The notes under the pieces were generated by a model. That model was not told where the DNA came from. It searched no databases and saw only the letters and a list, made by a program, of their open reading frames with translations. Shown one piece after another: positions 8,186-16,258 of a stretch of 64,000 nucleotides of DNA. The translations under genes were made by a program, and so were the position numbers. The DNA comes from Ruegeria arenilitoris (GTDB lineage Bacteria > Pseudomonadota > Alphaproteobacteria > Rhodobacterales > Rhodobacteraceae). The stretch's first letter is position 1; each line of letters begins with the position of its first letter. The stretch is taken from the NCBI RefSeq assembly GCF_042675705.1, contig NZ_JBHTJJ010000012.1. One strand, written 5' to 3'.

Positions 8186-9205
8186 TTAGTTGCAGGGTGC
8201 TGGGCCGTTCTCGACGCCTTGGCACAGATCTTCCAGCGCGATCCATCCGGCATCCACAACAACCGACAGATTGTCCTTGGTAATCGGAACCGGAGCCAGG
8301 AAGACAGAATTCATCGTCGTTCCACCCGGCGAGGTCCAGCTGACCACTCCGTCGATTTCCGACGGGTCGGTGCCACTGCTGAGTGCGACGGCAATCTCGC
8401 CGGCGGCCTTGCCCAGCTCGCGTGCGTCCTTCCAGACGGAAACGGTCTGCGTACCCAAGGCCACGCGGTTCAGCGCGGCGTGATCGCCATCCTGACCCGA
8501 CACTGGGATACCTTCCATGCCCTGCGCGGTCAGCGCCGCGACAACGCCACCTGCGGTCCCGTCATTCGACGCGACAACCGCATCGACCTTGTTTTCATTG
8601 GCGGTCAGGATCTGTTCCATGTTCCGCTGCGCATTGGCGGGCAACCAGCCATCGGTATAGGCTTCACCGACGATCACGATGTCACCACTGTCCAGCGCCG
8701 CCTGAAGGATTTCCTGCTGGCCACCGCGCAGGAAGTCCGCGTTCGGATCCGTAGGCGAACCCTTGATCATGACGTAGTTTCCCTTGGGCATCGCCTCGTA
8801 CACGGCGCGCGCCTGCATGCGCCCCACTTCGACATTGTCGAAGGTCAGGTAGAAGGCGCGATCGTCCTCGATCAGGCGGTCGTAGGCGATGACGGGAATG
8901 CCCTCATCCGCGGCGGCCTGTACGGCCGGACCGATGGCCTGCGCGTCCTGCGCCAGAATGATCAGGGCGTCCACACCCTGTGCGATCAGGCTTTCGATGT
9001 CGGACAGCTGCTTGGCCGAGGACGACTGGGCGTCCGCCGAGATATATTCGGCCCCACCGGCCTCAAGCGCAGACTTGATTGCCGCTTCGTCCGTTTTCCA
9101 GCGCTCTTCCTGAAAGTTGGACCAGCTTACGCCGACGACCGGCTCGGCAAAGACAGCCGAGCCAACCATGGCAACAGCAGCTGAAAAGCTGAGAATTCGT
9201 TTCAT
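8186..9205 (-). CDS. xylF: D-xylose ABC transporter, periplasmic binding protein
   Basis: A 339-residue periplasmic sugar-binding protein with a Sec signal peptide (MKRILSFSAAVAMVGSAVFA, cleaved after about residue 20). The type I sugar-binding fold follows, with recognisable segments such as ALIILAQDAQAIGPAVQAA and IPVIAYDRLIEDDRA. ATG 9205 is preceded by GGGAGGAAA. It is the first gene of the unit xylF-H-G-A. The promoter region upstream holds an AT-rich near-palindrome that matches one in front of xylB. Confidence 0.96.
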   Translation of the reverse strand: MKRILSFSAAVAMVGSAVFAEPVVGVSWSNFQEERWKTDEAAIKSALEAGGAEYISADAQSSSAKQLSDIESLIAQGVDALIILAQDAQAIGPAVQAAADEGIPVIAYDRLIEDDRAFYLTFDNVEVGRMQARAVYEAMPKGNYVMIKGSPTDPNADFLRGGQQEILQAALDSGDIVIVGEAYTDGWLPANAQRNMEQILTANENKVDAVVASNDGTAGGVVAALTAQGMEGIPVSGQDGDHAALNRVALGTQTVSVWKDARELGKAAGEIAVALSSGTDPSEIDGVVSWTSPGGTTMNSVFLAPVPITKDNLSVVVDAGWIALEDLCQGVENGPAPCN

Positions 9206-9281
9206 GATTTCCTCCCGTTGATGGGGCCATCGCGTCATGATTCGCGGCCCTCGTGTTTCTGCGTATCATATTTATTTCAGC

Positions 9282-9298
9282 GGGTAAAATATTTACTC
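9282..9298. promoter_or_regulatory. Candidate XylR (ROK) operator, xylF/xylR region
   Basis: The near-palindrome GGGTAAAATATTTACTC lies in the divergent region between xylF and xylR, 77 nt upstream of the xylF start. The site at 15813-15828 shares GGTAAAAT, two base pairs later TT, and a final AC. It also shares an upstream TTT-A/C-G context. AT-rich near-palindromes of this kind are typical ROK-family operators. Sharing between the two xyl transcription units is the main support. Confidence 0.65.
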
Positions 9299-9356
9299 TG
9301 TTCGCAGGCTCCAAATCCCAATAGATTGAGGCCAACAGAAGATTCGCGGAGACAAG

Positions 9357-10574
9357 ATGCTGAAAAGCAAGGCTTCTCAAAACTCGCTGGACCAACGGAA
9401 TGCCACGCGCCTGCGGGTGTTGGAGCATATCCGAACCAAGGGGTCGATTTCGCGGATCGATATCGCATCGGCCCTGCAGACCAGCCCGGCCACCGTCACC
9501 GCCGCAACCGCTGACCTGATTTCCGCCGGCCTGGTCCGAGAGACCGAGGGCGAGGCGCATTCCAGATCGGCCAAACGCGGGCGGCCGCGGGTTCTTCTGC
9601 AACTGGACGGGCCCTCCTATCTTGTGGCGGGTCTCAAGGTTGCGCGTCAGGTCATCTCGGTCATCCTGGTCGATTTCGAAGGCAACGAAGTCACCTCGCA
9701 CATGTACGCGCTGCAAGATGCCAGAATGTCTCCACGCGATTTCGTCCGCACCGTGCGCCTTGCGCTTGAGGAGACCTGCGCAAAGATCGACCGTACGATC
9801 GACGGGCTTTCAGGTGTTTCCATAGGCATCGCCGGTTTGGTCGATGCCGAGAGGAATTTCGTGCACTGGTCATCTTCGATCACCGAGCGCAATGTGAACT
9901 TCGCCGCGTTTCTGGACGAAGGCCTGCCCTGCCCGGCCTTCATTGAAAACGATGCAAACCTGGTGGCCAAGGCCGAACAGCTGTTCGGGCTGGGCAAGGG
10001 CCTGTCGAACTTTCTTGTCGTCACGATCGAACACGGTGTCGGACTGGGCATCGTTCTGGACGGCAAGTTGTTCCGGGGCAACCATGGCTGCGGGGCCGAA
10101 TTCGGGCACGCCAAGGTCCAGTTGGACGGGGCGCTGTGCCAATGCGGGCAACGGGGATGCCTCGAGGCCTATGTCGGCGACTACGCATTGATCCGAGAAA
10201 TGACGGTCGCCGGGCAAAGTAGCGCGCTGGAAACCGTTTCCGACATTCACGACCGCGCGCACGCCGGAGACCAACGGGCGATTTCCGTTCTGGCCCGCGC
10301 GGGCCAGATGTTCGGCTTGGGCCTGTCAAACCTCATCAATCTGTTTGCCCCCGATTGCATCATTCTGTCCGGAGCCCAGGTCAGCTTTGAGCACCTGTGT
10401 TCGGACGACGTGATGGCGCGCATTCGAAACGGAGTAGTGAATGTCGACACCGCCCTGCCCGAGATCAAGGTACATCATTGGGGCGACCTCATGTGGGCCA
10501 AGGGCGCCGCGGCCTACGGGATCGAGCAAGTGTCGATCCTAAAGGTGCAGGAGATCGCAGCCAATGCGAGCTGA
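9357..10574 (+). CDS. xylR: ROK-family xylose-responsive transcriptional regulator
   Basis: A 405-residue ROK protein. An N-terminal winged helix-turn-helix (about residues 10-75) includes SISRIDIASALQTSPATVTAA. The sugar-kinase-like ROK domain follows, with FIENDANLVAKAEQLFG and the zinc-binding motif GALCQCGQRGCLEAYVG around residues 255-275. Divergence from xylF and the nearby shared operators make it the likely repressor of both xyl units, released by xylose. It overlaps the downstream FG-GAP gene by 11 nt. Confidence 0.9.
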   Translation: MLKSKASQNSLDQRNATRLRVLEHIRTKGSISRIDIASALQTSPATVTAATADLISAGLVRETEGEAHSRSAKRGRPRVLLQLDGPSYLVAGLKVARQVISVILVDFEGNEVTSHMYALQDARMSPRDFVRTVRLALEETCAKIDRTIDGLSGVSIGIAGLVDAERNFVHWSSSITERNVNFAAFLDEGLPCPAFIENDANLVAKAEQLFGLGKGLSNFLVVTIEHGVGLGIVLDGKLFRGNHGCGAEFGHAKVQLDGALCQCGQRGCLEAYVGDYALIREMTVAGQSSALETVSDIHDRAHAGDQRAISVLARAGQMFGLGLSNLINLFAPDCIILSGAQVSFEHLCSDDVMARIRNGVVNVDTALPEIKVHHWGDLMWAKGAAAYGIEQVSILKVQEIAANAS

Positions 10575-12075
10575 ACTCGCCTTGGTGGCGGCCTTCGCCA
10601 CGACCGCCAATGCCGATCCTGCCATCCCCCGATATCAACCGATCGACATTCCTTCTCACGTCTACGACGGCGGCTGGGAGCATTTTGTGGGTGGCGGCGT
10701 CGCGGTTTTCGACTGCAGCGGGGACGGCTTGCCGGAACTCTTCCTTGCTGGTGGGGCGAACCCATCGCAGCTGTTCCGAAACACCTCCTTGGCGCAAATC
10801 TCCTTTCAGGCAAACACGCCGGAGCCGCTGTCACTGACAGGTGTGACCGGCGCCTACCCGATGGACATCGACGGCGACGCCATCCTGGACCTTGTGGTTC
10901 TGCGCGTTGGGGCGGACCTGTTGCTCAAAGGTGGGCCCGATTGCCAGTTCAGCCCATTCGCGGGGCTTGGGTTTGACTCCGATGACCATTGGACCACGGC
11001 CTTCTCGGCAACATGGGAACCCGGGCAGACACTGCCCACTCTGGCCTTCGGAACCTATGTGGACCGCGACAATCCGAATGGCCCATTCGAGGCCTGCGGC
11101 CCCACCCTGCTGTACCGCCCCCTTGGCGAAACCTATGGCCCGCCCGTTCGGCTGGAACCCGGATACTGTGCGCTGTCGGCTTTGTTCTCGGATTGGGGCC
11201 GGACCGGGCGCGCGGATCTGCGGATCAGCAACGATCGGCACTACTATGTCCGAGACGGACAGGAACAGATGTGGGCGATGGAAGATACTCCGCGCCTGTA
11301 TGATCAGGCCGAAGGCTGGCTGCCCTATTCGATCTGGGGCATGGGCATCGCGTCGCGCGATCTGACGGGGGATGGCTATCCCGATGTCTACCTGACCTCG
11401 ATGGGAGATCAGAAATTCCAGATTTTCGACCCCGAAGCCGGCGGTCCCACATGGCGTGATGCGACCTATGACAAGGGCACGACCGCACATCGGCCGCACA
11501 TCGGCGCGGACGGGCGACCATCGACCGGTTGGCACGCGCAATTCGCGGATGTGAACAACGATGGGCGTGACGACATTTTCGTCGCGAAGGGCAATGTCGA
11601 ACAGATGCCGGATGCGGCGCAGGACGACCCCAACAGCCTGTTGCTGCAGCTGGAATCCGGTCAGTTCTTCGAATCTGCGGCTGGGGCCGGTGTGGCATCG
11701 ATGGCAAAATCTCGCGGCGCCGCGCTGCAGGATCTAAACAATGACGGCTGGCTGGACCTGGTTGTGGTCAATCGCGGATCACCGGCCGAAATCTATCAGA
11801 ACCAGCCCGCCACAGGGAACTGGATCATGGTGGACCTGGGCCTGCACGACGTCAATTCGCAGGCCATCGGCGCCTTTGTCGAAGTCCGGACCGGGAGCGG
11901 GGTTCAGACCCGCGAGATCACGATCGGCGGCGGCCACGCCAGCGGGATGGCAGGGCCGCAGCATTTCGGTCTGGGCAATGCCAAGACCGTGGACATTCGT
12001 GTTGTCTGGCCCGGCGGAGACCCCTCGGACTGGGAGACATACGACACCAATCGGATCATCCGACAGCGGCGCTGA
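10564..12075 (+). CDS. Secreted FG-GAP/VCBS repeat protein with ASPIC/UnbV C-terminus (CRTAC1 family)
   Basis: A 503-residue protein with a short signal peptide (MRAELALVAAFATTANA). Calcium-binding FG-GAP/VCBS-like repeats are visible as DCSGDGLPELFLAG, DIDGDAILDLVVL, DLTGDGYPDVYLTS, DVNNDGRDDIFVAKG and DLNNDGWLDLVVV. The C-terminus (GSGVQTREITIGGGHASG, then a WPGGDPSDWE segment) matches the ASPIC/UnbV module. It would fold as a periplasmic or extracellular beta-propeller. It is translationally coupled to xylR and ends head-on against the MauG-like gene with zero spacing. A role in sugar processing or as a MauG partner is inference only. Confidence 0.85.
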   Translation: MRAELALVAAFATTANADPAIPRYQPIDIPSHVYDGGWEHFVGGGVAVFDCSGDGLPELFLAGGANPSQLFRNTSLAQISFQANTPEPLSLTGVTGAYPMDIDGDAILDLVVLRVGADLLLKGGPDCQFSPFAGLGFDSDDHWTTAFSATWEPGQTLPTLAFGTYVDRDNPNGPFEACGPTLLYRPLGETYGPPVRLEPGYCALSALFSDWGRTGRADLRISNDRHYYVRDGQEQMWAMEDTPRLYDQAEGWLPYSIWGMGIASRDLTGDGYPDVYLTSMGDQKFQIFDPEAGGPTWRDATYDKGTTAHRPHIGADGRPSTGWHAQFADVNNDGRDDIFVAKGNVEQMPDAAQDDPNSLLLQLESGQFFESAAGAGVASMAKSRGAALQDLNNDGWLDLVVVNRGSPAEIYQNQPATGNWIMVDLGLHDVNSQAIGAFVEVRTGSGVQTREITIGGGHASGMAGPQHFGLGNAKTVDIRVVWPGGDPSDWETYDTNRIIRQRR

Positions 12076-13377
12076 TCACTTGTCGACTGGCAGCCCACTG
12101 GGCACCCGCTGTGGTACACCCAGCCGTTCGGCGGGATCCTCCAGCGCGGCCAGAAAACTCAGGATGTCGTCAATCTCTGCATCTGACAGAGCAATCGGTT
12201 GCAGCTCGTTGGCCGCGGCGATGGCATCGACCAAGGCCGGATCCTGTAGCGGCCGTTGATCATCGGCTCCGGGAAAGGCGGGCAGCTCTGCCATTTCGAT
12301 CGAGTAGCGCCGCAACGCGCCTTCGGGGTCAAGGTGGTGCCTAACCACGTCCTCGAGCCGAGTATAGGCACCATCGTGACCATAGGGCGCAGTCAGCGTC
12401 ACATTGCGCAGCGACGGCGTCCGGAACGCAAACGCATCTTCGGCTGCACGGGTTACGCGCAGTCGGCCATCATCTCGGACGTGGTTTTCAAACCGAGCAG
12501 CCTTTCCCGGGCCGATCTGCGGCATCGCGATCGCATAAAACCCGTGGTCGGTCTGAAACCACCCCGAATGGCACGATCCGCAACCGGCCTTGCCGTAAAA
12601 CAGCTGCATGCCGCGCACCGCGTCGGGCGGCAGAGGTTCCTCTCCGCGCATCGCGCGATCAAAGGGGCTGTTGTCGGCACGCCATTCAAAGGCGATGAAA
12701 TCGGCAATCGCGTTGGCGATGGCAACGAACGAGACCTCCTTTTCGGGGGTCACGTCGCGGAACATTCTTTGATATTCCGGAACTGCAGCCACCCGCCCGG
12801 CGATCAGGTCCCATGCACCACCCTGTTGCGTCAGAAGGCCCAGCCGCACCGCCTTGCTGATCGGGTTTTCCGAGTAATGTCCGGCCATCTCATCCGGCGA
12901 CAGAACCGGGAACATGGCCTGAGCCGCCAATGCCGAGCGGAACCCCGGCCGCATATGCTGCCCCAACGGTGTTCTGATGCCGAAAGGTTGCTCTGGATCA
13001 TCCTCTAGCCTGCCATCGTGGAAGAACGTCGTGAACTCAGTCGCGCCAAGGTTCCAAAGGGCCGGCGAATTACGCGGGATGCGCTGTTCGGGCAGGTTGT
13101 CGGGCCCAAGCCTGCGGTCGCTGCCCAGCCCCACCCCTCCTTCTCCGATGCCCAGCGACATCCCGTCCGAGGTCCCGAACCTTGGGTGGTGGCAGGTGGC
13201 GCAACTGATGTTTTCGTTTCCCGACAGGATCGGGTCGTAGAACAGCATTTGACCCAGCTCCACGATGGCAAGGTCGGGCTCGATGAACTCGGGAGGCGGG
13301 CCCAGGTTCTGGGCCGCTGTCCCGGTGGCAAAGCTGGCGAGAACAGCCAAGGCCGATAAGGAACGGATCACGCTCAT
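12076..13377 (-). CDS. MauG-like di-haem cytochrome c peroxidase family protein
   Basis: A 433-residue periplasmic protein with a signal peptide (about residues 1-22). Two c-type haem sites are visible, CATCH near residue 57 and CGSCH in the second half. The layout is that of bacterial di-haem peroxidase/MauG proteins, which reduce hydrogen peroxide or oxidise protein residues. I chose the start in an ATGA overlap with the epimerase gene. The frame is open much farther upstream, but that part is antisense-like sequence. It is the last gene of the xylB-epimerase unit, which is an odd place for a redox enzyme. Confidence 0.88.
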   Translation of the reverse strand: MSVIRSLSALAVLASFATGTAAQNLGPPPEFIEPDLAIVELGQMLFYDPILSGNENISCATCHHPRFGTSDGMSLGIGEGGVGLGSDRRLGPDNLPEQRIPRNSPALWNLGATEFTTFFHDGRLEDDPEQPFGIRTPLGQHMRPGFRSALAAQAMFPVLSPDEMAGHYSENPISKAVRLGLLTQQGGAWDLIAGRVAAVPEYQRMFRDVTPEKEVSFVAIANAIADFIAFEWRADNSPFDRAMRGEEPLPPDAVRGMQLFYGKAGCGSCHSGWFQTDHGFYAIAMPQIGPGKAARFENHVRDDGRLRVTRAAEDAFAFRTPSLRNVTLTAPYGHDGAYTRLEDVVRHHLDPEGALRRYSIEMAELPAFPGADDQRPLQDPALVDAIAAANELQPIALSDAEIDDILSFLAALEDPAERLGVPQRVPSGLPVDK

Positions 13378-14330
13378 GCCACTGCCTCGGATATCTCGAG
13401 CATCAGCGTCTGGTGATACGGCTTGTCGGGCGTGCATATGATCGAGGGGAACGCGGGGACGTTCGGCGCATTCGGATAGCCTGATGGTTCGATACAGACC
13501 CCGGCATGCGGCGCAAATGGCGCGGACAGATGGGCGGCAGAGTAGACTTGCGCCCCGGGCTGATCTGAATGGACCGTCATCGTCAGACCCGACGGCGCCG
13601 CAAGGGTGGCAACCGGTTGGGCCACCTTGCCGCCGGTGCCGAACAGGAAGAAGTGATCGAGGTCCGTGGCGACCTGCCCGATCGGCTGGGAGGCCGAGAA
13701 ATCCAGCCCGACGGATGCAGAGTCGACGATCCCGCCATGCGGTATCCCCTGATCGTCCAGCTCCAAGTGACGATCCGACGCCAACTGCAATCGGTGCTCG
13801 GAGATGCCTTGAGCAGACCCCAACGTGTAGTAGTTGTGTTGTGCGATGCTGATCGGTGTCGGCCTGTCCGGCCAGGCGGAGATCGAATATGTCAGGCGCG
13901 GGAATTCCAACCGGACCCTGACCTCGAAGCGCACAGCCCCCGGAAATCCGCCCACGCCGTGAGGCGAGACATGGACCAGCACCGCCTCGCGCGGCGAGAG
14001 CTGCTCGTCCTGCCAAAACTGGCGCGAGAGCCCTTCATGCCCCCCATGCAGCGTATTCGACCCTTCGTTCGCAATCAGCGCATGATGGGTGCCGTCCAAA
14101 TCGAACCCTGCGCCGCCGATCCGGTTGGCGACCCGCCCGACGAGCGCGCCCAGATAGAACGGGTCGTTCAGGTATTCAGTCGGGTCGTCATAGCCAAGGA
14201 TCAGCGGTTGGCCCTTGTACCACCACCCTTGCGTGATCGCCCCATAGCCCAGCAATGACACCCGCATGTCCCCGTCTTGCAGGACGATAACCGGGATATC
14301 AGTGCAATCAGTGCGACTTTTGTTCATCAT
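13374..14330 (-). CDS. Aldose 1-epimerase family protein
   Basis: A 318-residue mutarotase-fold enzyme that would interconvert the alpha and beta anomers of the sugar before isomerisation. Visible family features are GRVANRIGGAGFDLDG and NEGSNTLHGGHEGLSRQFW, containing the substrate-binding Asn-Arg and His residues. PTPISIAQHNYYTLG carries the catalytic His, and GVCIEPSGYPNAPN the catalytic Glu region. It overlaps xylB by 4 nt and mauG by 4 nt. An alternative ATG three bases downstream is also possible. A galactose-specific role is less likely given the context. Confidence 0.9.
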   Translation of the reverse strand: MMNKSRTDCTDIPVIVLQDGDMRVSLLGYGAITQGWWYKGQPLILGYDDPTEYLNDPFYLGALVGRVANRIGGAGFDLDGTHHALIANEGSNTLHGGHEGLSRQFWQDEQLSPREAVLVHVSPHGVGGFPGAVRFEVRVRLEFPRLTYSISAWPDRPTPISIAQHNYYTLGSAQGISEHRLQLASDRHLELDDQGIPHGGIVDSASVGLDFSASQPIGQVATDLDHFFLFGTGGKVAQPVATLAAPSGLTMTVHSDQPGAQVYSAAHLSAPFAPHAGVCIEPSGYPNAPNVPAFPSIICTPDKPYHQTLMLEISEAVA

Positions 14331-15781
14331 CCAGCCAATGGCGCCAGGGCCGTGTAATACGCTTTGTATCGTCTGTAGGCGCTGTCATAGTCTTCGGTCA
14401 AATCACTCTGCGGTTCAATGATGGCGTCGATCTCTGGCGAGGTCATGACCTGTTCGGGCGTTGCGTCCCCGGCAGCGCACATGGCCAGCCGCGCGGCACC
14501 AGTCGCAGCCCCGAATGCGCTCCCCTTGGGCAGGGCCAGCGACACATTCAGCGTGGTGGCGATGGTCTGAAGCCAATATCGGGACCGCGCACCGCCGCCT
14601 ACGGCAATCAACTGCGACGATTCGGTGCCTGTGCTCCTCAGTGCCTCAAGGCAATCCCGCATTGCAAAACCGACGCCCTCCATCACCGCCTGCACCAGAT
14701 CCGCCGACCCCGAGGCGATGTCGAGGCCCAGAAAAGCCCCTCGGATGGCGCTGTCATTGTGCGGCGTCCGCTCGCCGGACAGGTAGGGCAGAAAGGTCAA
14801 CGACGACGGCCCGTTTGGCTGGGCGGGCAGCGCCCCGGCCAGCGCTTCGACCGGCTGACCGAGGTTGCGCGACAGCCAGTTCAGGCTGTTGGTCGCCGAC
14901 AGGATGACGCCCATCTGTATCCACCGGTGAGGCACCGCATGGCAAAAGCAATGAACCGCCGTCTCGGGGGCCGGTGCATAGCTGTTCCGGGCCATCAGCA
15001 GCACACCGGAGGTGCCAAGAGACAAAAACCCGGACCCTTCGTCGATGCTGCCGATACCGCAAGCGGCCGCGGCGTTGTCGCCAGCGCTGCCAGCGACCAC
15101 AACCGGGCCGGACAGCCTCCATTCCCGAAGCAGTTCCTCCCGCAGCTCGCCACCGGGGTCGGTGCCCTCGACCAGCCGCGGCATCTGATCGGGCCTCATG
15201 TAACCCAACTCCAGCGCCCTGTCCGACCAGTCCCGCGCGCCGACATCCAGCCAGGACGTTCCCGCGCTGTCGGACATGTCACTGACATACTCCCCGGTCA
15301 GCCAGAACCGCAGATAATCCTTCGGCAACAACACCATGGCGGTCCGGGCGAACAGGTCGGGTTCATGGGCACGGACCCATTCCAGCTTGGGCGCGGTGAA
15401 CCCGGGAAACACGATATTGCCCGTGATCTCGCGCATCCCGGGGGTCTGGTCCAATTCTTTGGCCTCTTGCGCGGATCTGGTGTCATTCCACAGAATGCAC
15501 GGCCGCAGGACGGCGCCGTCCCGATCCAACAGCGTTGCGCCGTGCATATGGCCGCTCAGTCCGATCGCCCGCAGTTGCGCCAGCGCATCGCCGTTTGTCT
15601 CACGCAGTCGGCCCATGACAGTTACACAGGCGTCGATCCAGTCCTGCGGGGCTTGTTCGGACCAGCCCGGTTGCGGGTTCGACGTGGCGATCTCAGCCTC
15701 GGCCTCGGCCAGAACCTGCCCGGCCTCGTCCACAAGAATTCCCCTGAGACCCGAGGTCCCCAGATCCAAACCCAGATACAC
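14327..15781 (-). CDS. xylB: Xylulokinase
   Basis: An FGGY-family kinase phosphorylating D-xylulose to D-xylulose 5-phosphate. At 484 residues it has the family length. The N-terminus YLGLDLGTSGLRG is the phosphate-binding loop, and AGSAGDNAAAACGIG contains the catalytic Asp. I prefer the GTG at 15781: GAGGG lies 8 nt upstream, and the protein then begins exactly at the conserved motif. An ATG at 15802 would abut the operator and add seven unconserved residues. The gene leads a unit with the epimerase and MauG-like genes. Confidence 0.95.
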   Translation of the reverse strand: MYLGLDLGTSGLRGILVDEAGQVLAEAEAEIATSNPQPGWSEQAPQDWIDACVTVMGRLRETNGDALAQLRAIGLSGHMHGATLLDRDGAVLRPCILWNDTRSAQEAKELDQTPGMREITGNIVFPGFTAPKLEWVRAHEPDLFARTAMVLLPKDYLRFWLTGEYVSDMSDSAGTSWLDVGARDWSDRALELGYMRPDQMPRLVEGTDPGGELREELLREWRLSGPVVVAGSAGDNAAAACGIGSIDEGSGFLSLGTSGVLLMARNSYAPAPETAVHCFCHAVPHRWIQMGVILSATNSLNWLSRNLGQPVEALAGALPAQPNGPSSLTFLPYLSGERTPHNDSAIRGAFLGLDIASGSADLVQAVMEGVGFAMRDCLEALRSTGTESSQLIAVGGGARSRYWLQTIATTLNVSLALPKGSAFGAATGAARLAMCAAGDATPEQVMTSPEIDAIIEPQSDLTEDYDSAYRRYKAYYTALAPLAG

Positions 15782-15812
15782 GAGACGCGCCCTCACCCAC
15801 ATTATTTTAGTT

Positions 15813-15828
15813 GGTAAAATTATTAACC
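15813..15828. promoter_or_regulatory. Candidate XylR (ROK) operator in front of xylB
   Basis: The near-palindrome GGTAAAATTATTAACC lies about 32 nt upstream of the chosen xylB start. It resembles the site at 9282-9298 in core (GGTAAAAT), spacing and AT-rich flank. This links the xylB unit to the regulator xylR located 5-6 kb away. Confidence 0.65.
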
Positions 15829-16165
15829 GAGATCAGAAAATGTCAACATCGGAATCCGGCGCGCATATTCATACGACGCAAATAGGGCGGAATGCCCGGT
15901 CCTCACCCGGTTTCCTTGATCGGCAGCAGATCAAAAGGTTCTCCGCCAATACGCTGTTTGGGCGCTCAAGACTTAGTTCGCTGTTGGTTATCTACTCTTG
16001 CGCATGCTGCCCTATATCTCGGAGATCGAGGCGGGTGTCTCGTTGCATGACGACCGCAGCATGGGGCATGGCTGCAATTCAACCTGCAGGGAAAACGCGC
16101 GCGTTCTTTGGGTTACGCCCATCAGGTTTGATGGATGGCGACATCCCTTTTCCGGCAAACGGGCC
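15829..16165. other. Gene-free stretch upstream of xylB
   Basis: About 340 nt between the xylB operator and the end of the small BCCT-linked gene. I saw no convincing ORF with a ribosome site, no RNA gene and no T-run terminator. It must hold the xylB promoter next to the operator and the 3' end of the BCCT transcript. Confidence 0.5.
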
Positions 16166-16258
16166 TCAGGGATCCGGGCGCAGGCACAGCCAGATCAGAA
16201 AGCCCAGGTACAGAAAGACGGTGACGTTCAAAACGGTATCCAGAAACTCACCTGTCAT
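16166..16258 (-). CDS. Small membrane peptide coupled to BCCT transporter (30 aa)
   Basis: A 30-residue ORF beginning MTGEFLDTV. One hydrophobic helix (about residues 8-25) contains VFLYLGFLIWLCL, with a charged C-terminal tail (RPDP). Its ATG overlaps the stop of the BCCT gene as ATGA, so translation would be coupled. Its composition is that of a single-span membrane peptide. Small partner peptides are known for other secondary transporters, such as MetS of the MetPS system. Here that is an analogy only. It is too short to be found by usual gene-length cut-offs. Confidence 0.6.
   Translation of the reverse strand: MTGEFLDTVLNVTVFLYLGFLIWLCLRPDP

Noticed and set aside
6764..9184. An 806-codon plus-strand frame opposite xylF-xylH
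   Set aside because: Antisense to well-supported xyl genes, with no family signature and no ribosome site.
12076..14016. A longer frame for the MauG-like protein extending through the epimerase gene
   Set aside because: The extension lies inside the epimerase in another frame, and the signal peptide appears only at the ATG in the ATGA overlap (13377).
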